Assembly: GCA_045106765.1 (NCBI GenBank)
Contig: JBGCFD010000059.1
Coordinates: 1 to 64,000, forward strand
Length of the DNA: 64,000 nucleotides
Origin: CAJQQY01 sp045106765
Lineage (GTDB): Bacteria > Bacteroidota > Bacteroidia > Chitinophagales > Saprospiraceae
Direction of reading: 5' to 3'
Shown here: positions 8,727 through 16,649 of the stretch, in pieces
Layout of the letters: the number at the start of each line of letters is the position of its first letter
Position numbering within the stretch: position 1 is the stretch's first letter
Notes under the pieces: model-generated
The model's database searches: none
What the model was told of the DNA's origin: nothing
The model's input: only the letters and a program-made list of their open reading frames with translations
Program-made: the position numbers and the translations under genes

Positions 8727-8743
8727 TTTTATAAAATTAAAAT

Positions 8744-9379
8744 ATGAATTTACGTTGGAAAATAGCTCAAGCTGCAGAGATTAGATGGTGGCAAAATTAT
8801 CTTAGGAAAAAGAACAAATCTGAATACCTGACCTGGAAAAAAATATACTGGGAAAGACTCTTATCCAATTTGAATTTAAAGTTTTCTGATAATGAAAAAA
8901 TATTGGATGCAGGTTGTGGGCCAACTGGGATTTTCATGATTTTGGATAAATATAAAACTGATGCATTGGATCCATTGGTAGATGATTATGAAAAAAAGAC
9001 AACTCATTTTTCAAGAAAAGAATATCCTAATGTTCAATTTTTTTGTGAACCATTGGAAGGATTCTTACCCAAAGAAAAATATGATAAAGTGTTTTGCTTA
9101 AATGCAATTAATCATGTGGCGGATTTAGATTTATGTTTTGATCAGATAGTTGATTTTACAAAAGAAGGAGGAACATTGATCGTATCGATAGACGCTCATA
9201 ATTATTCTTTTTTCAAAAAAATATTTCAATTACTACCAGGTGATATTTTACATCCTCATCAATTTGATTTAGAAAAAAAAAAAAAAATGATGACTGATCG
9301 GGGTTGTAAATTAGAACAGTCAATTTTATCAAAAGAAGAATTTTTCTTTAATCATTATATTTTGGTTTGTACTAAATAA
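8744..9379 (+). CDS. Class I SAM-dependent methyltransferase
   Basis: 211 residues. SAM-binding motif I is ILDAGCGPTGIF (about 53-64). The post-I acidic region includes DALDPLVDDYE, motif II is KYDKVFCLNAINHVAD, and motif III is TKEGGTLIVSIDAHNY. This is the Methyltransf_11/25 layout of a small-molecule or lipid methyltransferase. The short N-terminal helix with several Trp residues (RWWQNYL) is unusual but gives no substrate. A TAnnTTTG promoter lies directly upstream. An A11 run at 9275-9285 inside the gene could slip, but the frame is intact here. Confidence 0.85.
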   Translation: MNLRWKIAQAAEIRWWQNYLRKKNKSEYLTWKKIYWERLLSNLNLKFSDNEKILDAGCGPTGIFMILDKYKTDALDPLVDDYEKKTTHFSRKEYPNVQFFCEPLEGFLPKEKYDKVFCLNAINHVADLDLCFDQIVDFTKEGGTLIVSIDAHNYSFFKKIFQLLPGDILHPHQFDLEKKKKMMTDRGCKLEQSILSKEEFFFNHYILVCTK

Positions 9380-9423
9380 GTCTTGTACTTATCTGATAAT
9401 CAGTATTCTATAAATATTTTTTT

Positions 9424-9810
9424 ATGAAAAGGAAAAACATTTCATCCAATACAAAATGGGAAGACATCGTCGGTTACTCCCGAGCAGTTCGAGTTGGAAA
9501 CATCATCGAAGTAGCAGGAACAACTGCCGTCGATGGAGAAGAAATAATCGGAATCGGAAATCCATACGAGCAAACAAAGTTTATTTTTCAAAAAATAGAA
9601 AAGGCATTAATCGAAACTGGTGCAACGATGGAAGATGTCGTTCGTACTCGAATGTTTGTGACGAATATGGATGATTGGGAAGAAATTGGTCGAGCACATG
9701 GTGAGTTTTTTAAGGAGATAAAACCTGCTTCTACTATGCTTGAGGTGAGTCGATTTATTGATGAAGAAATATTAATTGAAATAGAAGTATCAGCAGTAAT
9801 TAGTGAATAA
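9424..9810 (+). CDS. RidA-family (YjgF/UK114) protein
   Basis: 128 residues, the family length. The conserved core is present: AVRVGNIIEVAGTTAVDG, then EQTKFIFQKIEKALIETGA, VVRTRMFVTNMDDWEEIGRAH, and the C-terminal EVSRFIDEEILIEIEVSAV. The Arg in VVRTRMF and the Glu in IEIEVSA are the residues RidA uses to hold the imine or enamine substrate. RidA speeds hydrolysis of reactive 2-aminoacrylate-type intermediates; many relatives have other substrates, so the exact reaction is not certain. The next gene, queE, lies 78 bp or more downstream across a palindromic repeat. Confidence 0.9.
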   Translation: MKRKNISSNTKWEDIVGYSRAVRVGNIIEVAGTTAVDGEEIIGIGNPYEQTKFIFQKIEKALIETGATMEDVVRTRMFVTNMDDWEEIGRAHGEFFKEIKPASTMLEVSRFIDEEILIEIEVSAVISE

Positions 9811-9817
9811 TGTGTTT

Positions 9818-9884
9818 GTCTGCTTTAGTAGACTGTGAAGAAAAAAATACTTTTTTAAATTTTTAAGGTCAGCTAAAGCAGACC
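9818..9884. repeat. Palindromic element, degenerate copy (TCTGCTTTAG family)
   Basis: GTCTGCTTTAG at 9818-9828 pairs with CTAAAGCAGAC at 9873-9883. GTCTGCTTTAGTAGAC (9818-9833) is itself nearly palindromic. The right arm plus its flank, CTAAAGCAGACCACCA, is the same as the right arm of the perfect element at 14381-14470. It fills the gap between the RidA and queE genes. Confidence 0.75.
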
Positions 9885-9899
9885 ACCATGTGCAATAAA

Positions 9900-10535
9900 A
9901 TGAAATACAAAGTCAAAGAAATATATTACACTTTACAAGGCGAAGGTGCTCACACAGGGAGACCGGCTGTTTTTTGCAGATTCACAGGTTGCAACCTTTG
10001 GAGTGGGAGAGAGAAGGATCGGAGCAAAGCAATTTGTCAATTTTGCGATACCGATTTTCGAGGAACGGATGGTCTTAACGGAGGGAAATATACCGCTAAA
10101 GAGCTGGCAGAAAAAGTAGCAGAACAATGGGAGGCTGGAATGAATCAGGGCACACCATATGTTGTTTGCACAGGTGGAGAACCACTACTTCAACTAGATG
10201 AAAAAATGGTCAAAGCATTTCACAAAAAAGGAATCGAAGTAGCTATCGAAACAAATGGAACTCAACTTCCACCCAAAGGAATTGATTGGATCTGTATGAG
10301 TCCGAAGGCAGGAGCTGATTTGATTTTGAAAAAAGGAAATGAGTTAAAATTAGTTTTTCCTCAATTAGGAGCAGAACCAGAATTATTTGAAGATTTAGAT
10401 TATGAACATTTTTACCTCCAGCCAATGGATGGTTCGAATACAGAAAAAAATATCCAACTCGCCATTAAATATTGCCTCCAAAATCCAAAATGGAGATTGA
10501 GTTTGCAAACGCATAAAATGATAAACATCCCATAG
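9900..10535 (+). CDS. queE: 7-carboxy-7-deazaguanine synthase QueE
   Basis: A radical-SAM enzyme that turns 6-carboxytetrahydropterin into 7-carboxy-7-deazaguanine in the queuosine pathway. The N-terminal YKVKEIYYTLQGEGAHTGRP is typical. The cluster-binding motif is the QueE-specific form CX14CX2C (CNLW...AICQFC) instead of CX3CX2C. Later motifs are VVCTGGEPLLQ and EVAIETNGTQ, and a C-terminal LQTHKMINIP. The start is either the ATG at 9888 (MCNKMKYK) or the one at 9900 (MKYKVKEIYY). I prefer 9900 because family members begin just before the KEIYYTLQGEG stretch, and 9888 abuts the palindromic repeat. No other queuosine gene is next to it. Confidence 0.94.
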   Translation: MKYKVKEIYYTLQGEGAHTGRPAVFCRFTGCNLWSGREKDRSKAICQFCDTDFRGTDGLNGGKYTAKELAEKVAEQWEAGMNQGTPYVVCTGGEPLLQLDEKMVKAFHKKGIEVAIETNGTQLPPKGIDWICMSPKAGADLILKKGNELKLVFPQLGAEPELFEDLDYEHFYLQPMDGSNTEKNIQLAIKYCLQNPKWRLSLQTHKMINIP

Positions 10536-10543
10536 AAACTAAA

Positions 10544-10580
10544 AATCGCCCCTATAAAAGAGGCGATTCTTCCGATTTTT
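10544..10580 (+). terminator. Intrinsic terminator after queE
   Basis: AATCGCCCCT (10544-10553) pairs with AGAGGCGATT (10559-10568) with one mismatch and a 5-nt loop, followed by a T-rich stretch ending GATTTTT. Confidence 0.6.
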
Positions 10581-10940
10581 GAAATAGTGTAACTGAGCAA
10601 GGGGGAAACATGCTTTGGAAATTTTCCAAAGATCATATTTTAAAATTTAATTTTGCTGTACCTAACAAGTATAACTTAGGTACTAAGTTGATGTGTTAAA
10701 TACTCAAGTGAAATGTATAGATTCATTATTACATGAAAATCTACATTGATTTTTGTTTTTGGAAAAGGGTATAAAAAAAGAATATTGGGGTAGGGGGTTG
10801 CTTTAATTGCAACACTAATATAAAATAGATTTTTGGGTAAAAAAGTGATAATGAATAAACGGTAGTAAAATTAGTTTTAATGGTAGGGTTTAGCAAGGAA
10901 CAGAATTGATATATCTAATCAATTTATTTAAAAATTAGTT
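10581..10940. other. Non-coding gap between convergent queE and the helicase gene
   Basis: About 360 bp without a supportable gene. It holds an 8-bp perfect inverted repeat GTACCTAA / TTAGGTAC (10658-10665 and 10676-10683), a G-rich patch GGGGTAGGGGGTTG near 10787-10800, and a small hairpin GTTGC / GCAAC just after it. No promoter is expected here because both flanking genes end toward the gap. Confidence 0.6.
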
Positions 10941-13900
10941 TTATGAGATAGTGATTTGATGTTTTTGAATGAGCGAAGCATAGATAGAGTTGGTCTTTAA
11001 TATTTTTGGATTTCCAATAATTATTAAATGTTTCCGAGCTCTGGTTAAAGCAACATTAAGTTTTCGATCGACACCTTCATCAGAAATTGAAATTAATGAA
11101 GTCAATTGGTTAACTGAATTTGTGCATAATGAGAGGATGATTATATCTCTAGCTCCACCTTGATACCTTTCTACTGTATCAATACTCAACGAGACTATTT
11201 CTATATGTTTTTCTTGCAGGGCTTGTCGAATTTGGGCAATCTGAGCTCGGTAAGGAGTGATAACACCCAAACTTTTTTTAGTAAAATCTAAATCGTTTTG
11301 TCGATATATTTTTTGAAAAATCTCTACCACTTCACTAATCAAATTAGCTTCATGAAGATTAGTTTTTCCAGTTGGACTTTTTAAATCAGGTTGAGAAGGG
11401 AGGAAAATCATTCTGTTTTTACAAATCATTTTTTCCAAATTATTGGCGGTTTCATCTAGTTGATACTCAATGGATTTTGTTTGATATTTATTATTTAATT
11501 CGTTAGGAAGGATTTTCAAATACCCTTCATAAAATTCTTGACTTGGAAAATTCATGATGTCCTCATGCATCCTTCCTTGATGACTCAAACGGGCAAATGC
11601 CCAACTCCAATTATTTTCTACACATCGTTTATACATGCGTTCGAAAAGAGAATCTCGTAAATTTTTTAAACCAATTTTATTTAAATCTTCATCTTCAACC
11701 TTGGAAGCATTAGGAGATTGAACCACCACGGCAGGCAATTGTTTGTGATCTCCGATGAGCAAAAATCGTTTGAAATGGGGTAACAAACCAACGAGCATCG
11801 GCTCAGGAATTTGTGATGCTTCATCAATGATTACTCGATCAAAAGTTTTCAATTGCATGATTTCTTGCTTGCCAGCAATACCTGCCACCGTCGAAACGAA
11901 AATACGGTGATTATCAATAATTCCACGTAATTCTTTTCGATTGGAAATGTTCGCAATTTTAGAATTGAATAATTGATCTTGATAATCTACACCGCAAGAA
12001 TGTGCAGAACCTAATCGTACATATTCATCCTTAGCATATTTATCAATGCTGATAATTGCTTCACAAATTTCATCTACTGCTCGATTAGTGTATGCTAACA
12101 GTAGGATGTTTTCGTCGGTTTCGTTGAGCAAATAACTGACGATATTTTTGAGCATCATACTCGTTTTTCCAGTTCCAGGAGGTCCCCAAAGTAAGAAGTA
12201 ATCTTTGGCAGAAATGGCTTGTTGGAAAATTGTTTTTTGCTCTTCGGTTAATTCCTTTGGCAACTTAATATCGAGTTCTTCAGGTTGTTGAGGAGGCGAA
12301 ATGGTGAGCAATAATTCTTTTTTGAAAGCAGGAAATTGAGCGAACTGAAATAGACTACGGTACATGCCATTGAAGCTACTATCCAACATGTCATGCTCTA
12401 AATTCCAATGGAAATCTTGCTCAAAAATTGCTGTATTAAATTGCCGACTTCTCAACTTTACGTGTACTTCACCTTTTGTGATCTCTATGATGGTACACTT
12501 AAAAATTTGATTATTTAAGACCGTATCTTTTTCATTTTGGAAAGGATACAAAACGGAGATATCACCTTTCCTAAAATTAGCGAGAGGATTAGTTCTTTCG
12601 GTTTTTTCAAAAATAATAATTGGTGTTTCTTCCTCAGAATGATTTTCTTTTATTTTTAAAAAACTAACGATTTCGAAGCTCTCCTCTTTCTCTTTAAAAT
12701 CTTTTAGCCAAAGTGAGGCCAAACCATTTAATCTCTCAATTCCTTGAATTCCTGTTTTAGCCAAAAGATGTTCTCGTGCAATAAATCCTGAGAATGCATT
12801 AAAATATTTTTTCTCTAAATGACTCATGCCTTGATATACTTTTTCAAAAAGTTGCATGTCCTTGGCGAGGAATCCAGAAAGTTTTGGATACTTAGCTGAA
12901 GTTAATTGACTGAAAATGAATGGATTATCAATATTGTTATCCCTTATGTTTGATAATTGATATTCAAAAGCAAGGATTTGATTTCGAATATTTAAAGCTT
13001 CCATTTGTTGCGTACTACTTGTAGGGGCAAACTTTAAATGATTGATGTCGATACCAGAATATAGAATAAAATTAGCAGGTTGTAATTTTTTTCCAAAAAC
13101 AGATTTTATGATCAAATCGTATAACAAGGTCTGCACGTAATGATTATGGTTGATGCCGTACTTGTTGGGTTTGAAAGTTTTTCCACTTTTCAACTCGACG
13201 ATGGCAGAGTGATCCTCTTCGTTTTCTTCTGTTGTATTTTTTTTATAAAAAATATCAAGACGACCTTGCAAACCATGTTTTTGAGAATAAAAAGTTGGTT
13301 CTAAAAAACAATCTTCGGGGATGATATCGTTTTTGGCAAAACCTGTCGAAACCATTTGTTTTAAGTTGAGAAAATGCTTCTGAGAAGATTGCATAATTTC
13401 TCGTAGAACTGAATTTTCAAAGATAGCAAATGCTAAAGGATTGAGTTGGAAAACTTTTGGAAAAGTCTCTTTAAAAGTTGCTGCTGAATTAGTCATCAGT
13501 TCATCCAAAAAGAAGTTAGCGATATTTCCAATCATCAAATGTTTGCTGTAAGTGAACGGCAAATATTTTTTTAAAAGATTATAAATTGGAAGTGTTCCAA
13601 AATCTTTAAAGCATTCTGCAACTGCTGAAACATCGACTAAATAATCAGGTTCTAGCACAAAGCCACGAGGTCGATAAATTCCATCTTTGTCAATTTCCAC
13701 ATCAAGTAAATTGATGGTTAATGGAAATTTAAAAGTATCCTGAATAACTTGAATAGATGGATTGAAATTTTGGTTTCGTTCTGCAATATTATATTGAATA
13801 CGAATCTCACGAGTTGGATCATCTTCGTCACGAGCGATGAGTTGTTCTGCTTTCTTATTGATATTAACTGCGACAATTCGAGCAGTTGGCTTGAAATTTT

Positions 13901-14318
13901 TGACTTCGACAGGAGATGTTTTGTAATCAATTTTTACGGGTAATTGCTCTGCTAATTTTTGCGGAGGAATTTGATGGAAAAAAGCGATAACGCAATCTGC
14001 GACAACTTTTAATCCTAATTCTAATTCTTTGCTATGATCAGGAGAAACAGCTGGATCGAGGTTGATTTTTTTAGCGACTCTTCGAAAAGTATGAATATAA
14101 AACTGCGTTTGTTTTTCCAAAGAAAATTTTTGACTAGCGAATGAAATTCTTGCAAACATGGTGGTGAATTGCATCTTTTCATCGCGAGTTACTTCTACAA
14201 AAAGTTGATTTAATAACTTGTAGAGTCTGTTGATTTTTCCTAAATCAATTAATGATTCGTTAGAATTAATCTTGGAAATTTCCTGATAAAAAAGCCTTGC
14301 GAGTTCTTGATTTTTCAT
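10941..14318 (-). CDS. Dna2-like nuclease-helicase (RecB-type nuclease fused to superfamily 1 helicase)
   Basis: 1125 residues. The central N-terminal half has a PD-(D/E)XK nuclease core: GRLD with Asp355, VELKSG with Glu375 and Lys377, and the RecB-family QxxxY motif (Gln396, Tyr400). The C-terminal half is an Upf1/Dna2-type superfamily 1B helicase. It has Walker A GPPGTGKTSMM (Lys718), then LAYTNRAVDEI, Walker B VIIDEASQIPE, the motif III region LIGDHKQLPAVV, GVITPYRAQIAQI, and the final SIDTVERYQGGARDIIILS and NVALTRARKHLIIIG. I see no four-cysteine iron-sulphur cluster of the kind that frames the nuclease in Cas4 or eukaryotic Dna2. A role in processing broken or flapped DNA is inferred from the family. 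It is a lone gene with a good promoter at 14340-14370. Confidence 0.87.
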   Translation of the reverse strand: MKNQELARLFYQEISKINSNESLIDLGKINRLYKLLNQLFVEVTRDEKMQFTTMFARISFASQKFSLEKQTQFYIHTFRRVAKKINLDPAVSPDHSKELELGLKVVADCVIAFFHQIPPQKLAEQLPVKIDYKTSPVEVKNFKPTARIVAVNINKKAEQLIARDEDDPTREIRIQYNIAERNQNFNPSIQVIQDTFKFPLTINLLDVEIDKDGIYRPRGFVLEPDYLVDVSAVAECFKDFGTLPIYNLLKKYLPFTYSKHLMIGNIANFFLDELMTNSAATFKETFPKVFQLNPLAFAIFENSVLREIMQSSQKHFLNLKQMVSTGFAKNDIIPEDCFLEPTFYSQKHGLQGRLDIFYKKNTTEENEEDHSAIVELKSGKTFKPNKYGINHNHYVQTLLYDLIIKSVFGKKLQPANFILYSGIDINHLKFAPTSSTQQMEALNIRNQILAFEYQLSNIRDNNIDNPFIFSQLTSAKYPKLSGFLAKDMQLFEKVYQGMSHLEKKYFNAFSGFIAREHLLAKTGIQGIERLNGLASLWLKDFKEKEESFEIVSFLKIKENHSEEETPIIIFEKTERTNPLANFRKGDISVLYPFQNEKDTVLNNQIFKCTIIEITKGEVHVKLRSRQFNTAIFEQDFHWNLEHDMLDSSFNGMYRSLFQFAQFPAFKKELLLTISPPQQPEELDIKLPKELTEEQKTIFQQAISAKDYFLLWGPPGTGKTSMMLKNIVSYLLNETDENILLLAYTNRAVDEICEAIISIDKYAKDEYVRLGSAHSCGVDYQDQLFNSKIANISNRKELRGIIDNHRIFVSTVAGIAGKQEIMQLKTFDRVIIDEASQIPEPMLVGLLPHFKRFLLIGDHKQLPAVVVQSPNASKVEDEDLNKIGLKNLRDSLFERMYKRCVENNWSWAFARLSHQGRMHEDIMNFPSQEFYEGYLKILPNELNNKYQTKSIEYQLDETANNLEKMICKNRMIFLPSQPDLKSPTGKTNLHEANLISEVVEIFQKIYRQNDLDFTKKSLGVITPYRAQIAQIRQALQEKHIEIVSLSIDTVERYQGGARDIIILSLCTNSVNQLTSLISISDEGVDRKLNVALTRARKHLIIIGNPKILKTNSIYASLIQKHQITIS

Positions 14319-14339
14319 TTAAAATATGATGTTGGATTG

Positions 14340-14370
14340 CAAATGTAAGTTTTCCAAATTTGCTATCCAA
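14340..14370 (-). promoter_or_regulatory. Promoter of the nuclease-helicase gene
   Basis: On the reverse strand, TTG at 14370-14368 and TACATTTG at 14347-14340 with a 20-nt spacer, matching the Bacteroidota consensus; 21 bp before the ATG at 14318. The 30-bp inverted repeat begins just upstream of the -33 site. Confidence 0.65.
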
Positions 14371-14380
14371 TTAGTGTTTG

Positions 14381-14470
14381 CAGATAGTAACGTGGTGGTC
14401 TGCTTTAGCAGACCTGAAAGAAATTTTCTTTTTCTAGATTTGCTAAAGCAGACCACCACGTTACTATCTG
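14381..14470. repeat. Perfect 30-bp inverted repeat with 30-nt spacer (TCTGCTTTAG family)
   Basis: The left arm 14381-14410 and the right arm 14441-14470 are exact reverse complements over 30 bp, including the core GTGGTCTGCTTTAGCA. The spacer is 14411-14440. A degenerate copy of the inner arm lies at 9818-9884. The element sits between two leftward genes and could end transcription of the upstream one (stop at 14521), but the 30+30 symmetry and the second copy suggest a dispersed mobile palindrome. Confidence 0.85.
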
Positions 14471-14520
14471 TTTCTCAAAAAAATCTAAGGTTTGGAATAT
14501 GATATTTATAATGTCTGGTA

Positions 14521-15006
14521 TTAATTTTTAATTTCTTTTAGCTTTTGTACTATTTCAAAAACGGCTGGACAAATCGCCATATTTTTGATCGTCAAATTTA
14601 AAATTTTATGGAATTGTTTTCGATCGGTATGTGGATATTCGCGACAAGCTCTTGGAGCTACTTCATAGATACTGCAATAATTATCATCTCCTAAAAATGC
14701 GCAAGGTGCTTCATTCAGTACATAATCTTCGTCTTCATCCAAGTGCAAATATTTTTCTACAAAATTGGCTGGACGCATTTTAAAATGAGCGGAGATTCGA
14801 TTAATGTCTCGGTCGGTAAAAATAGGACTTGTCGTTTTACAACAGTTAGCGCATTGGAGGCAATCTATTTTTTCAAATGTTTGATCGTGCAATTGGTGGA
14901 CAGTTGAATCTAAATTTTTAGATTTTTGCTTCGCTAGTTTTTGGAAAAATTTTTTAGTAGATTTCTTTTGTTCTTTGGCGAGGTGGGGAAGCTGTTTTAA
15001 ATCCAT
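14521..15006 (-). CDS. YkgJ-family cysteine-cluster protein
   Basis: 161 residues. The defining cysteines are all present: CLQCANCC near residues 47-54, then APCAFLGDDNYCSIYEVAPRACREYP (three Cys spaced as in the family) and a last Cys in NMAICPAVFEIV. YkgJ-type proteins are thought to bind zinc or an iron-sulphur cluster, but their biochemical role is not settled. The N-terminal about 45 residues are a Lys-rich helix (LAKEQKKSTKKFFQKLAKQ), longer than in the smallest members. The 3' end is followed by the perfect 30-bp inverted repeat at 14381-14470. Confidence 0.88.
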   Translation of the reverse strand: MDLKQLPHLAKEQKKSTKKFFQKLAKQKSKNLDSTVHQLHDQTFEKIDCLQCANCCKTTSPIFTDRDINRISAHFKMRPANFVEKYLHLDEDEDYVLNEAPCAFLGDDNYCSIYEVAPRACREYPHTDRKQFHKILNLTIKNMAICPAVFEIVQKLKEIKN

Positions 15007-15085
15007 TTTTTTATGATTAATTTTTGAAGATAGTTTTGCGCAACCTGTGGGTTAGCTTTTAAAACAACTTCTAAGTGAAAAAAAA

Positions 15086-15121
15086 GAAACCGCAATTAGA
15101 AATTAATCTAACTGCGGTTTC
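15086..15121 (-). terminator. Intrinsic terminator after porV
   Basis: GAAACCGCAATTAGA (15086-15100) pairs with TCTAACTGCGGTTTC (15107-15121) with one wobble and a 6-nt loop. On the reverse strand the stem is followed by a T-run (the A-run at 15078-15085), 22 bp past the porV stop. Confidence 0.75.
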
Positions 15122-15143
15122 TTTCTTCTAAAAAAGGAATAGA

Positions 15144-16385
15144 TTATTCTTCATCTTCAAATGCTTCGAAATCAAAGATTAAAGAGAATCTTAAAGTATT
15201 ATCCAATGGATTTCTTTGACTTGTAGTTGGAACTAAATAAGAGAAATTCAATCCAAATACATTATATTTTAATCCTAATCCAACGGTGAAATATTGACGA
15301 TTTCCTTTAGTTTGAGCCTCAGTATAATAACCTGCTCTTACAGCAAATTGCTTGTCATACCAATATTCCATTCCGATAGAATAGTTAATTTCTCTAAATT
15401 CTTCACCTGCTCCACCTTGAGCATCACTAAATGAACCTAAAAGTCCACCGACTACAGATTTTTGTTTGTAATCCAAAATACCATCTGCGTCTTCATCACA
15501 GCTTGGAACACTTGGATCATTTGAACTAATACACGGTGTAGGAACTAATAATTTATTCAAATCAGCTGTAACAGTAAATGAATTATACTCATCAAAATTA
15601 AATTCCCAAGCTGCTCCAATTCCTAAATTAGTAGGGATAAAGTCTTTATTAGCAGAGTTAGTGTAAGAGATTTTAGTACCTAAGTTTGTAATTGCTGCAC
15701 CAACAGTTAAGTCAGTTTGATTACCTGAAAGTTCAATATCTTTTTTCCAAGTCAATCCAAAATCAACGGCTCCTGCAGTTCCAGGATTAATTTCAATTGC
15801 TCCTACTCGCTGACCAGCAGCAAGATTGGAATAAATAAATTTACCACCTAGTGAAAGACTAAAATTGTCAGAAAGTTTTCGAGCATAAGCTGCAGAAATT
15901 TCAAACTCGTTAGGCTGTCCAGTTCCATTTTCTTGACCTGTATCAGTTGTATAACTTATTTGCCCTAGAGAAAAATATCGTAAACCAAATCCGATAGTTG
16001 ATAATTTATCTACTTGTTTATATCCAGAAAGATATGCCATATAAACATCATTCAATCCTAATGCTCTCAACCAAGGAGTATAAGTAGCTGATAAGGATAA
16101 ATCTTTATCAACAAAAGCTAACTTAGAGGAATTGAAGTGGATAGCATTGGCGTCAGGAGAAGTTGCAATACCTGCATCTCCCATTGCGCCAGATCTTGCG
16201 TCAGGAGTAATTCTCAAAAATGGTACAGAAGTGATAATGGTGTTGGTACAAGGTTCACTAGTGCCTGGCTTTACCCATCGTCCTTGATCAATATTATATT
16301 CACAATTGCTAAACCCTTGTGCTTGAGTTTCCGAAATTGCTAAAAAGCATGAAATAAAGAGAAAACAAAACAGTATTTTTTTCAT
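15144..16385 (-). CDS. porV: Type IX secretion outer-membrane shuttle protein PorV
   Basis: A 413-residue FadL-like barrel protein. The signal peptide ends near SETQAQG. The family signature FLRITPDARSGAMGDAGIA lies soon after it and is diagnostic of PorV (LptO). The rest alternates barrel strands and ends in FSLIFDFEAFEDEE. PorV takes T9SS cargo from the translocon to the PorU sortase and is needed for type A cargo in studied species. I use the ATG at 16385 (MKKILFCFLF); an in-frame ATG 33 bp upstream would put a non-signal-like stretch before the signal peptide. A -7 element TATATTTG lies at 16423-16416 on this strand. porU lies upstream on the same strand with a 264-bp gap, so the two may be transcribed separately. 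Confidence 0.95.
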   Translation of the reverse strand: MKKILFCFLFISCFLAISETQAQGFSNCEYNIDQGRWVKPGTSEPCTNTIITSVPFLRITPDARSGAMGDAGIATSPDANAIHFNSSKLAFVDKDLSLSATYTPWLRALGLNDVYMAYLSGYKQVDKLSTIGFGLRYFSLGQISYTTDTGQENGTGQPNEFEISAAYARKLSDNFSLSLGGKFIYSNLAAGQRVGAIEINPGTAGAVDFGLTWKKDIELSGNQTDLTVGAAITNLGTKISYTNSANKDFIPTNLGIGAAWEFNFDEYNSFTVTADLNKLLVPTPCISSNDPSVPSCDEDADGILDYKQKSVVGGLLGSFSDAQGGAGEEFREINYSIGMEYWYDKQFAVRAGYYTEAQTKGNRQYFTVGLGLKYNVFGLNFSYLVPTTSQRNPLDNTLRFSLIFDFEAFEDEE

Positions 16386-16415
16386 AATCGTATTAAATTT
16401 CAAAAATTGAAGTTG

Positions 16416-16423
16416 CAAATATA
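16416..16423 (-). promoter_or_regulatory. -7 element of the porV promoter
   Basis: The reverse strand reads TATATTTG (TAnnTTTG), 31 bp upstream of the preferred porV ATG. Its position also argues against the longer start at 16418, which would overlap the promoter. No clear -33 TTG was seen. Confidence 0.5.
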
Positions 16424-16649
16424 GGGGAATTTTTAAGTTTTTAAATTCTTTAATATTAAAGACTTAAGAAATATGATTTCAACAATTAATACTCTTTTCT
16501 TTTAGGAGGATTAATTAAGGAAATATTTATATCGGTCAAAAATAAAAATAGCTTTGGGAGATTACAGTTTTGGAGAGTATTTTTCTAAAACTATAAAACG
16601 CAAAAAGTATTTTTCTATTTTAATTTTTGAACAACTTTTATTCAAAAAT

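Noticed and set aside
9811..9899. PreQ1 riboswitch upstream of queE
   Set aside because: The gap is filled by the palindromic element, which also occurs upstream of an unrelated helicase gene.
10941..14318. Cas4/CRISPR-linked helicase
   Set aside because: No cas1, cas2 or array in the window and no Fe-S cysteines; a general Dna2-like protein fits better.
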